This document shows positions 1 to 5,130 of a stretch of 5,130 nucleotides of DNA, in pieces. A model generated the notes under the pieces. That model saw only the letters and a list, made by a program, of their open reading frames with translations. It searched no databases and had not been told where the DNA came from. The DNA comes from an uncultured Planctomycetaceae bacterium (GTDB lineage: Bacteria > Planctomycetota > Planctomycetia > Pirellulales > Thermoguttaceae), in the NCBI GenBank assembly GCA_947307005.1, contig CAMZHY010000296.1, forward strand, positions 1 through 5,130. Reading direction: 5' to 3'. Made by a program: the position numbers and the translations under genes. Every line of letters begins with the position of its first letter. Position 1 is the stretch's first letter.

Positions 1-1
1 T

Positions 2-1798
2 TCGCAGGCGAATCAGTTTCCGCAGTATGAAGACGCGTCCGTCTACGCGTTTGAAGCGGAGTTGACCGACGCCGTTCTATGGGACGTCGACGCGCCGCTA
101 ATGTATCGCGCCGAGGTCTGTTTCAAAGACGCGAAAGGGAACGTCCTTGACGAATATTCGACGCGTTTTGGAATCCGGCTCGCCGAGTGGACGTTGGACG
201 ACGGGTTCCATTTGAACGGTCGCCGCGTTCAGCTTAACGGCGTCGATCTTCATCACGATCAAGGGCTTATTGGCGCCGCGTCGCACCCCGCGGCGGTTCG
301 TCGTCAGCTTTCGATCATGCGCGATATGGGCGCAAACGCGATCCGAACGAGCCACAATCCGAATTCGTCCGCGTTTATGGACGCGTGCGACGAGATGGGT
401 TTCATCGTCTGGAACGAACTCTTTGACAAGTGGGACGGAACCGCCGGATTGCGTAAGGAGGACGATTTCTATTCCTTTGCTGAACGTCAAGCGCGCCAGT
501 TTGCGCGGCGCGACCGCAATCGTCCATCAGTCTGCGCGTGGTCGATTGGAAACGAGATCGCCGACGTTGAGGCGAATAAGGCGGGAAGCTCTAATCCTTC
601 TGGAGACGCGGCAAAACGCGTCGAGTTTCTCCATAATGCGATGAAGCGTTACGACGCGACGCGGCGCGTCGGCATGGGGTGTTTCGTTGAAAGCGCGATT
701 GGCGATTATCCGCCGAAAAATACCGTGCTCGCGTCACTTGATATTTCCGGATGGAATTACGGTGGAAAGTATCGTTTTGCGCGCGCGAGCTTCCCTAATA
801 TGCCGCTCGTTTATACGGAATCCTCGTCGGCGTTCTCGACCCGAGGATACTATGATCTCCGCCATCCCGAGAAGAAAGATCAATATGACGACAAGGCGTT
901 GCAGGTCGATAGTTACGATCTGATATCGGCGAACGGGCCTCGCGATATTCCCGACGTTGATTTTGAACGAATGCTCGAAGACCGTTACGTCGCAGGCGAG
1001 TTTGTATGGACGGGCTTCGATTATATCGGGGAACCGGCGCCTTTTGAAAGGACGGCGAAGGTCAGTTACTTCGGAATCGTCGATCTCTGCGGCGTTCCGA
1101 AGGATCGATTCTGGCTTTACCGGAGTCATTGGAACGGCAAGGACGTAACGGCGCATATTGTCCCGCATTGGACGTGGAACACCGACGGGAAAACGAAGGT
1201 TCCCGTTTACGTCTATACGAGCGGCGATTCCGCCGAGTTGTTCCTCAACGGTAAATCGCTTGGTTTGAAGCGTAAAGACAAAACGCGAACGCTTGAAAAA
1301 CCGAAAGACGCGTCCTTCGATTTGCCCGATTATTACTGGATTGTCGATAAATTCCGACTTCGATGGGAGGACGTCCCCTACGAGCCGGGCGTTCTAGAAG
1401 CCGTTTGCTATAAAGATGGTCAAGAGATCGGTCGATCCGTCGTTAAAACGGCGGGGAAGGTCGCGGCGTTGAAAGCGACGCCGGAAAAACAGACGTTTGA
1501 GAACAACGACGATTTGATTTACGTCGAAATCAACGCCGTCGACGAGAAGGGGACGATTTGTCCCAACGCCGCGACGCAATTTACCGTCGAAGTCGAAGGT
1601 CCGGCTACTGTTGCTGGACTAGGAACGGGCGACCCGATCGATCTCGATTCCTTCGCCGATTTGTCGCATTCTCTCTTCTATGGATCCGCAACCTTGGTTC
1701 TACGATCAACTTCCGATTGGGAGACGACGTCAAAGAGCGTTCGTGTTCGAATTAAGGCAGAATCGCTGGACGACGTTGTCTTAAATATCGGTCAATAA
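2..1798 (+). CDS. Glycoside hydrolase family 2, beta-galactosidase type (5' end missing)
   Basis: This is a retaining exo-glycosidase fragment of 598 residues. The frame is open from base 2, so the gene begins upstream; the TTG at 62 is internal. Residues 1-65 are the end of an immunoglobulin-like GH2 domain (LWDVDAPLMYRAEV, then FGIR). The TIM barrel covers about 68-380. It carries RTSHNPN (115-121), SIGNE with the likely acid/base Glu185, YTESS with the likely nucleophile Glu273, and VWTGFDYIGEP (335-345) followed by FGIVDLCGVPKD. A DUF4982-like domain (about 385-480, ELFLNGKSLG) and a GH2 C-terminal domain 5 (about 488-592, GLGTGDP) follow. From family knowledge, such proteins are about 800 residues and usually exported, so about 200 residues including any signal peptide are missing. 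The RGYYD and GEP motifs resemble DUF4982 beta-galactosidases; the exact sugar is not readable, and beta-glucuronidase or another activity remains possible. Nothing links it to the sulfate operon beyond adjacency. Confidence 0.93.
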   Translation, partial: SQANQFPQYEDASVYAFEAELTDAVLWDVDAPLMYRAEVCFKDAKGNVLDEYSTRFGIRLAEWTLDDGFHLNGRRVQLNGVDLHHDQGLIGAASHPAAVRRQLSIMRDMGANAIRTSHNPNSSAFMDACDEMGFIVWNELFDKWDGTAGLRKEDDFYSFAERQARQFARRDRNRPSVCAWSIGNEIADVEANKAGSSNPSGDAAKRVEFLHNAMKRYDATRRVGMGCFVESAIGDYPPKNTVLASLDISGWNYGGKYRFARASFPNMPLVYTESSSAFSTRGYYDLRHPEKKDQYDDKALQVDSYDLISANGPRDIPDVDFERMLEDRYVAGEFVWTGFDYIGEPAPFERTAKVSYFGIVDLCGVPKDRFWLYRSHWNGKDVTAHIVPHWTWNTDGKTKVPVYVYTSGDSAELFLNGKSLGLKRKDKTRTLEKPKDASFDLPDYYWIVDKFRLRWEDVPYEPGVLEAVCYKDGQEIGRSVVKTAGKVAALKATPEKQTFENNDDLIYVEINAVDEKGTICPNAATQFTVEVEGPATVAGLGTGDPIDLDSFADLSHSLFYGSATLVLRSTSDWETTSKSVRVRIKAESLDDVVLNIGQ

Positions 1799-1821
1799 TT
1801 TTTTTTCATGCGTTGACGAAT

Positions 1822-1860
1822 AAACGGCGAACGCGTTTACTATGTGTTCGCCGTTTTGTT
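1822..1860 (+). terminator. Intrinsic terminator of the GH2 gene
   Basis: A perfect 11-bp stem (AAACGGCGAAC at 1822-1832 with GTTCGCCGTTT at 1846-1856) encloses a 13-nt loop and can be extended inward by a G-U and a C-G pair. The T-rich tail TTTTGTTTTTC runs directly from the stem. It lies 23 nt after the GH2 stop codon, so it should separate the GH2 transcript from the sulfate operon. Confidence 0.9.
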
Positions 1861-1896
1861 TTTCGATATAAGTAATTTAATTATATCTACTTATAC

Positions 1897-1925
1897 AGGA
1901 ATCAAGTCCTTTTGATTCTTTTTCT
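1897..1925 (+). terminator. Possible second, AT-rich intrinsic terminator
   Basis: A hairpin pairs 1897-1906 with 1911-1920, including a perfect core GAATCAA/TTGATTC and two G-U pairs, around a TCCT loop. A T-rich run (TTTTTCTT from 1919) overlaps and follows the right arm. The stem is weak in G and C, so it would at best back up the strong terminator 40 nt upstream. It could equally be an AT-rich coincidence or a protein site. Confidence 0.35.
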
Positions 1926-2006
1926 TGACATTGATCTTGAAGTAATTTTAGACGCTAGAACCCATACTGACTTTTGCGTTAAATCAAGCGTTTGCTATTG
2001 ACCGGG

Positions 2007-2024
2007 TCGATAACCACTTATCGA
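2007..2024. repeat. Inverted repeat upstream of the -35 box, operator candidate
   Basis: TCGATAA (2007-2013) and TTATCGA (2018-2024) are perfect complements separated by CCAC. The right arm continues into the 8-bp palindrome TATCGATA (2019-2026). The centre is about 53 bp upstream of the predicted transcript start and the repeat ends 10 bp before the -35 box, a position common for activator binding. The regulator is unknown; a LysR-type protein such as CysB would be the textbook partner of sulfate genes, but no specific CysB match is claimed. Confidence 0.45.
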
Positions 2025-2034
2025 TATTTTAGAT

Positions 2035-2062
2035 TTGACAGGCAGAAAATGCGGTGTATAAT
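2035..2062 (+). promoter_or_regulatory. Sigma-70 type promoter of the sulfate operon
   Basis: The consensus -35 box TTGACA (2035-2040) and consensus -10 box TATAAT (2057-2062) are separated by 16 bp. An AT-rich stretch (ATATTTTAGAT) lies just upstream of the -35 box. The predicted start of transcription is about 2068-2071, giving a leader of roughly 155 nt before sbp. Both hexamers match consensus exactly, so the promoter should be intrinsically strong, which makes control by a repressor or by the leader plausible. Confidence 0.8.
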
Positions 2063-2071
2063 GCGCTATCA

Positions 2072-2142
2072 TGAAAAACATACCAATTTGGTAGGAATTA
2101 AATTAAGATATTGATTTTTCAATACCTTCTGTATGTTTTTCA
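2072..2142 (+). promoter_or_regulatory. Structured 5' leader with a 12-bp closing stem
   Basis: TGAAAAACATAC (2072-2083) pairs without mismatch with GTATGTTTTTCA (2131-2142), closing a 71-nt element that begins about 3 nt after the predicted transcript start. Inside, 2105-2114 pairs with 2119-2128 (core TATTGA/TCAATA, TTTT loop, one A-C mismatch). A smaller 4-bp hairpin (TACC 2081-2084 with GGTA 2090-2093) would compete with the closing stem. I do not recognise a known riboswitch: the SAM-I core expected for some sulfur genes is absent. It could be an mRNA-stabilising 5' stem, a regulatory RNA element, or a 71-bp miniature repeat with terminal inverted repeats. Confidence 0.5.
2081..2093. promoter_or_regulatory. 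Compact palindrome just after the transcript start, operator candidate
   Basis: TACCAA (2081-2086) and TTGGTA (2088-2093) are perfect complements around a single T and are followed directly by GGAATTA. The site sits at about +12 to +25, where a bound repressor would block transcription. A 1-nt centre cannot fold fully as RNA, which favours a DNA-binding protein site. The GGAATTA element loosely recalls sites of Rrf2-family cysteine regulators such as CymR, but this is recalled from memory and is only a hint. Confidence 0.35.
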
Positions 2143-2214
2143 AATAAATTATCTTGCTTATTCGGTCGCTAAACTGGTCTAGTAGATATTTTAGGGAAAA
2201 TTAACACGGGTTAT

Positions 2215-2219
2215 AGGAG
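2215..2219 (+). promoter_or_regulatory. Ribosome binding site of sbp
   Basis: AGGAG lies 8 nt before the ATG at 2228, an ideal Shine-Dalgarno spacing. It fixes the sbp start and shows that the organism uses classical Shine-Dalgarno initiation. Confidence 0.8.
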
Positions 2220-2227
2220 ACGTTTCA

Positions 2228-3292
2228 ATGAGCAAAACCACCCTTCGTTCCATTCTTTACTCTATGTTTCTTTTTCTTGGTTTCTTCGGGAGCGGGTGCG
2301 ATAGACCGGGTTCGCCAGACGGCGTTCTTGAGATAGTGAACGTTTCTTACGATCCAACGCGCGAGTTATACCAAGCCTATAACGCCTTATTTGAAAAACA
2401 CTATGAAGAATTGACCGGCAAACGGATTACAGTGACTCAATCGCATGGCGGTTCGGGGAAGCAGGCGCTTGAAGTGTCAAACGGACTTAAAGCCGACGTC
2501 GTTACCCTCGCGTTAGAGGGCGACGTCCAAGTCGTTGCTGACGCAGGTCTAATTGAGCCTGGTTTTACGTCGAAGTTACCTTTCGACAGTTCGCCGTATA
2601 CGTCGACCATCGTGTTCCTCGTTCGCGCGGGTACTCCTAAACACATTAAAGACTGGAACGATCTCACGCGCGACGGCGTCGGAGTCGTTACTCCCAATCC
2701 CAAGACGTCGGGAGGAGCGATGTGGAATTATCTTGCCGCTTGGTATTTCTTCGAACAGGGAGGGCAGAATGAGCGGCAGATTCTCGAATCAATTCGCAAA
2801 CTCTACAATAACGTGGTCGTTCTCGATTCTGGCGCTCGAGGCGCGACGACCTCTTTTGTGGAAAACGGTCAAGGGGACGTCCTAGTCGCTTGGGAAAACG
2901 AAGCGTTTCTTTCTCTGCGCGAATACCCCGGTCAGTATGAGATCGTGGTTCCGTCCGTTTCGATTCTTTGCCAACCGACGGTCGCCGTCGTCGACGGAGT
3001 CGCGGAAAGACGCGGATCGGCTGAGGTTGCGCACGAGTACCTTAAATATCTCTATTCGGACGAGGCGCAGCGCGTGGAAGCCGAGAATTTTTATCGTCCG
3101 AGTTCAAAAGAAATCTATCAGGAATTCGTTTCCGAGTCTCCCTCGACAAGTATCGTCGCTATCCCTGAGGACGGCAAATGGATTAATGACAACGTCAAGC
3201 TGACGACGATTGATCATTTTGGCGGTTGGAAAAAGGCCCGAACGACCCACTTTGCCGACGGCGCGACGTTTGACTCAATCTATGAAAAATGA
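2228..3292 (+). CDS. sbp: Sulfate-binding protein of the sulfate ABC transporter, probable lipoprotein
   Basis: This 354-residue protein captures sulfate outside the cytoplasmic membrane and delivers it to CysT/CysW. Residues 4-20 form a basic-then-hydrophobic signal peptide ending at GSGC, with Cys24 a likely lipidation site; Gly at -3 makes it an atypical lipobox. Family motifs are NVSYDPTREL (38-47), QSHGGSGKQA (71-80), ADVVTLAL (89-96), NPKTSGGA (157-164, the Ser-Gly-Gly that contacts sulfate through backbone amides), SGARGATTSFVENGQGDVL (201-219), WENEA (222-226) and FGGWKKA (331-337). The usual NPK(S/T)SGGAR Arg is Met165 here. Compared from memory with E. coli Sbp (329 residues), there are about 15 extra residues between YRP (289-291) and FGGW. 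The start is set by AGGAG at 2215. It is the first gene of the operon. Specificity for sulfate rather than thiosulfate is likely, not proven. Confidence 0.95.
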   Translation: MSKTTLRSILYSMFLFLGFFGSGCDRPGSPDGVLEIVNVSYDPTRELYQAYNALFEKHYEELTGKRITVTQSHGGSGKQALEVSNGLKADVVTLALEGDVQVVADAGLIEPGFTSKLPFDSSPYTSTIVFLVRAGTPKHIKDWNDLTRDGVGVVTPNPKTSGGAMWNYLAAWYFFEQGGQNERQILESIRKLYNNVVVLDSGARGATTSFVENGQGDVLVAWENEAFLSLREYPGQYEIVVPSVSILCQPTVAVVDGVAERRGSAEVAHEYLKYLYSDEAQRVEAENFYRPSSKEIYQEFVSESPSTSIVAIPEDGKWINDNVKLTTIDHFGGWKKARTTHFADGATFDSIYEK

Positions 3293-3325
3293 ACGTCTTA
3301 ACGAGCGTCCAAAGCTGTCGTTCAT
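3289..3325 (+). repeat. Possible hairpin spanning the sbp stop codon
   Basis: ATGAACG (3289-3295) and CGTTCAT (3319-3325) are perfect complements with a 23-nt loop, which can pair further through ACGA (3301-3304) only in an alternative fold. No T-run follows, so it is not an intrinsic terminator. It could protect the upstream sbp message from 3' decay and so keep binding protein above permease levels, but a 7-bp match is weak evidence. Confidence 0.2.
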
Positions 3326-3355
3326 CAATGAAGACTTGTAAGAAGGCGCGTCCTG

Positions 3356-4195
3356 ATGAAGCTACGGAAAACAAAAAGCATAATACCAGGGTTCGGCTTG
3401 ACGTTTGGCGTGACGATAACGATCTTAAGTCTGATTGTTCTCATTCCGTTGTGTTCTTTAGTCGTCTACTCTGCAAAATTAAGCCCTGCCGAATTCTGGC
3501 ATACAATCACCCGCGAACGTGTTCTATCGAGTTACTGCGTGAGCATCGGAACTTCATTAAGCGCGGCGTTAGTCAACGTGTTTATGGGGTTGGCGCTTGC
3601 CTGGGTTTTGGTTCGCTATGAATTTCCAGGCAAGCGGTTTCTTGACGGGATTATTGAATTGCCCTTTGCTTTGCCGACGGCCGTCGCCGGTATTTCTTTG
3701 ACCCACTTAACGACGACTAACGGTTGGGTTGGAAAAATCGCTTACGACTTATTTGGCGTGAAATTGGCGTATACTCCCTTAGGGATTACGATCGCCCTTA
3801 TTTTCATCGGGATTCCATTTGTCGCGAGATCTGTCCAACCCGTTTTGGAAAAGTTCGATATCCAGTATGAAGAAGCGGCTGTAATACTGGGCGCGAGTCG
3901 GCTTCGAATTTTCTGGACAGTGATTTTTCCGGAAATTCTACCTGCGCTCATATCAGGGTTTACGCTCGCTTTTGCTAGAGGCGTCGGCGAGTATGGCAGC
4001 GTTGTTTTCATTTCAGGTAATATTCCCTACGAAACAGAAATTGCGCCGTTGCTAATCATGTCGAAACTTCAAGAGTTTGACTATGCTAGCGCGACAAGTA
4101 TCGCGCTGGCGTTGTTGCTTCTTGCTTTCGTGATTCTCTCCGTAAACGCCATTTTCCAGAGTATTGTTTCTAAACGTATTAGCGGAATGGCTTAA
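3356..4195 (+). CDS. cysT: Sulfate ABC transporter permease CysT
   Basis: CysT (also called CysU) is one of the two inner-membrane subunits that form the sulfate channel, pairing with CysW and driven by CysA. The 279 residues match the usual length of about 277. About six membrane segments are visible, near residues 15-38, 63-86, 98-120, 140-158, 192-212 and 245-268. The family stretch ELPFALPTAVAG lies at 101-112, and QPVLEKFDIQYEEAA leads into the EAA loop (about 171-196, with Glu173, Gly179 and PEILP), which docks on the ATPase. ARGVGEYGSVVFISGN (207-222) and KLQEFDYASA (237-246) are typical of CysT. The ATG at 3356 is preceded by AGAAGG at 3341-3346, a 9-nt spacing. It follows sbp by 63 nt and precedes cysW by 18 nt, so it is co-transcribed. 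Confidence 0.95.
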   Translation: MKLRKTKSIIPGFGLTFGVTITILSLIVLIPLCSLVVYSAKLSPAEFWHTITRERVLSSYCVSIGTSLSAALVNVFMGLALAWVLVRYEFPGKRFLDGIIELPFALPTAVAGISLTHLTTTNGWVGKIAYDLFGVKLAYTPLGITIALIFIGIPFVARSVQPVLEKFDIQYEEAAVILGASRLRIFWTVIFPEILPALISGFTLAFARGVGEYGSVVFISGNIPYETEIAPLLIMSKLQEFDYASATSIALALLLLAFVILSVNAIFQSIVSKRISGMA

Positions 4196-4200
4196 GAAAG

Positions 4201-4208
4201 GGGGGTGA
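4201..4208 (+). promoter_or_regulatory. Ribosome binding site of cysW
   Basis: GGGGGTGA fits the 16S rRNA tail (GGAGGTGA with one wobble) and lies 5 nt before the ATG at 4214. The in-frame GTG at 4205 sits inside this sequence, so ATG 4214 is the better start. Confidence 0.65.
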
Positions 4209-4213
4209 AGCGT

Positions 4214-5044
4214 ATGAAGGTTCGTAGAGACGAGGGAGCAATTAAGTGGATTCTTATCACGCTTTGCGCGGTATTTCTCGCAGTCTTTTTGATTCTCCCG
4301 CTGATATATATTGTCGTTACTTCGTTGCGAGCGGGTTTTCAATCTTATTGGAAATCGATAACGGACGAGTATGCACTCAAGGCTGCAGTACTAACGCTCG
4401 AAGCGACGGCTTGGGCGGTTGTCATAAATACGGTGTTTGGCGTGTGCGCCGCGTGGGCGCTCACGAAGTTTCAGTTTCGCGGTAAAAAGACCGTTTCAAC
4501 ATTTATCGACCTGCCGGTTACCGTTTCTCCAATCATCGCAGGGTTGATTTTTGTTCTAACCTTTGGGAGACAGAGTTTTCTTTTTCCGATTTTAGATCGA
4601 CTAGGGATTCAAATAATCTTCGCGGTTCCTGGAATTGTTCTCGCTACTGTTTTTGTGACGTTTCCCTTTATTTCACGCGAGATCATCCCAGCTTTGACAG
4701 CGCAAGGAACGGACGAAGAAGAGGCGGCGGCGCAAATGGGCGCAAGCATGTTCACTATTTTCCGCAAAGTCACGTTTCCGCACATTAAATGGGCCCTTTT
4801 GTATGGCGTCGTTCTCTGCGCCGCGCGAGCGATGGGCGAGTTTGGCGCCGTTTCGGTTCTTTCAGGGCATCTTCGCGGGAAAACGAACACGCTGCCGCTT
4901 TATATTGAACTTTTGTATCAAGGGTATGATTTTACGGGCGCGTTTGCCGCTTCGAGCATTCTCGTCGTTATGTCAGTTGTAATTTTGGCTTTACGGGTGT
5001 GGTTGGAGAAGAAGGGCGTCAAAGACCTTGACGTAAGAAAGTGA
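4214..5044 (+). CDS. cysW: Sulfate ABC transporter permease CysW
   Basis: CysW is the second channel subunit of the sulfate importer. The protein has 276 residues from ATG 4214 (279 from GTG 4205), slightly shorter than E. coli CysW (291), mostly at the N-terminus. Membrane segments lie near residues 10-35, 57-82, 96-117, 134-155, 192-210 and 241-263. Strong CysW markers are DLPVTVSPIIAGLIFVL (99-115), FAVPGIVLATVFVTFPF (136-152), an EAA loop from about 168 to 190 (GTDEEEAAAQMGAS, then VTFP), ARAMGEFGAVSVLSGHLRGK (204-223) and TNTLPLYIELLYQGYDF (224-240). The EAA and GEFGAVSVLSGH stretches separate it clearly from CysT. It overlaps nothing; 18 nt separate it from cysT and 7 nt from cysA, whose ribosome site overlaps the cysW stop codon, which suggests coupled translation. 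Confidence 0.95.
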   Translation: MKVRRDEGAIKWILITLCAVFLAVFLILPLIYIVVTSLRAGFQSYWKSITDEYALKAAVLTLEATAWAVVINTVFGVCAAWALTKFQFRGKKTVSTFIDLPVTVSPIIAGLIFVLTFGRQSFLFPILDRLGIQIIFAVPGIVLATVFVTFPFISREIIPALTAQGTDEEEAAAQMGASMFTIFRKVTFPHIKWALLYGVVLCAARAMGEFGAVSVLSGHLRGKTNTLPLYIELLYQGYDFTGAFAASSILVVMSVVILALRVWLEKKGVKDLDVRK

Positions 5045-5051
5045 GGCGTCA

Positions 5052-5130
5052 ATGAGCGTGGATAACGACCGTTATTATGTGGAATTACGAAACATTAACA
5101 AGAGTTTTGGAACTTTTCAAGCATCGCGAA
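5052..5130 (+). CDS. cysA: Sulfate ABC transporter ATP-binding protein CysA (3' end beyond window)
   Basis: Only the first 26 codons are present. They read MSVDNDRYYVELRNINKSFG followed by TFQASR, the usual first beta-strands of an ABC ATPase (VELRNINKSFG, with an aromatic residue near the adenine-stacking A-loop position). The Walker A, signature and Walker B motifs lie outside the window. In the canonical operon this protein hydrolyses ATP in the cytoplasm to power CysT/CysW. The start is ATG 5052, with GAGG at 5043-5046 and a 5-nt spacing; the cysW TGA stop (5042-5044) lies partly inside that site, so translation is probably coupled. The name rests mainly on gene order after cysW; another ABC ATPase is possible but unlikely. 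Confidence 0.85.
   Translation, partial: MSVDNDRYYVELRNINKSFGTFQASR

Larger units (their letters stand above)
1799..2227. other. Regulatory intergenic region between GH2 and sbp
   Basis: This 429-bp stretch has no convincing gene on either strand and is visibly richer in A and T than the flanking genes. In order it holds the GH2 terminator (1822-1860), an AT-rich 7-bp hairpin (GATATAA 1865-1871 with TTATATC 1881-1887), a second terminator-like hairpin (1897-1925), an inverted repeat (2007-2024), the promoter (2035-2062), a structured leader (2072-2142), about 70 nt of unstructured leader, and the sbp ribosome binding site. Nothing clear was seen in 1926-2006. Confidence 0.8.

Noticed and set aside
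62..64. TTG at 62 as the start of the GH2 gene
   Set aside because: The same frame is open to base 2 and encodes GH2-like sequence before the TTG, so this is an internal codon of a gene cut by the window edge.
734..1168. Minus-strand open frame of 144 codons inside the GH2 gene
   Set aside because: It lies opposite well-conserved GH2 catalytic sequence, has an unlikely arginine/isoleucine-rich composition and no family motif. It is a shadow frame.
1925..1953. A second promoter beginning with TTGACA at 1925
   Set aside because: The -35 hexamer is perfect, but no acceptable -10 box lies 15-18 bp downstream (the best is TTTAGA, 3 of 6 matches).
2048..2065. Direct repeats AATGCG (2048-2053 and 2060-2065) around the -10 box
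   Set aside because: A 6-bp repeat that overlaps the promoter spacer and -10 box is easily produced by chance, and no flanking similarity supports it.
2072..2142. Simple intrinsic terminator formed by the leader stem
   Set aside because: The T-run is part of the stem, the loop is 47 nt and the stem is poor in G and C, so it lacks the form of a terminator.
2070..2227. SAM-I (S-box) or similar sulfur riboswitch
   Set aside because: The conserved SAM-I core and kink-turn sequences are absent. The leader is AT-rich with a different layout.
3289..3621. Plus-strand open frame of 110 codons spanning the sbp-cysT gap
   Set aside because: It overlaps conserved cysT sequence in another frame, encodes no recognisable domain and lacks a ribosome site.
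4205..4207. GTG at 4205 as the cysW start
   Set aside because: It falls inside the likely Shine-Dalgarno sequence GGGGGTGA. ATG 4214, with 5-nt spacing, is the better start, though only three residues differ.

Overview
The window looks like part of a bacterial chromosome of mixed base composition. It holds two unrelated transcription units on the + strand. The left third (2-1798) is the 3' part of a glycoside hydrolase family 2 gene of the beta-galactosidase type, with DUF4982 and C-terminal domain 5 modules. Its start lies outside the window, and a strong intrinsic terminator follows it (1822-1860). The right part (2228 to the end) is a sulfate/thiosulfate ABC importer operon in the order sbp-cysT-cysW-cysA. 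The last gene is cut after 26 codons by the window edge.

Between them lie 429 bp without a gene (1799-2227). This stretch holds the GH2 terminator, a second AT-rich terminator-like hairpin, and an 18-bp inverted repeat. It also holds a near-perfect sigma-70 type promoter (TTGACA, 16 bp, TATAAT at 2035-2062) and a 5' leader of about 155 nt ahead of sbp. The leader contains a perfect 12-bp inverted repeat that begins about 3 nt after the predicted transcript start and closes a 71-nt structured element. A compact 13-bp palindrome overlaps its left arm. This leader and its possible operators are the least explained part of the window.

The importer genes work as one machine. Sbp, probably a lipoprotein, captures sulfate outside the cytoplasmic membrane. 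CysT and CysW form the channel heterodimer, each with an EAA loop, and CysA supplies ATP hydrolysis. Imported sulfate normally feeds cysteine synthesis. The genes are closely spaced (63, 18 and 7 nt gaps), which fits a single transcript from the promoter at 2035-2062.

Taxonomy is an inference. Shine-Dalgarno sequences and a classical -35/-10 promoter argue against Bacteroidota, where DUF4982-type GH2 enzymes are most common. The gene content, the sulfate operon order and the frequent GCG/CGC/GAC codons would suit a Planctomycetota-like or related PVC bacterium, but I cannot prove this from the window. I see no CRISPR, tRNA, rRNA, transposase or clearly new multi-gene system.
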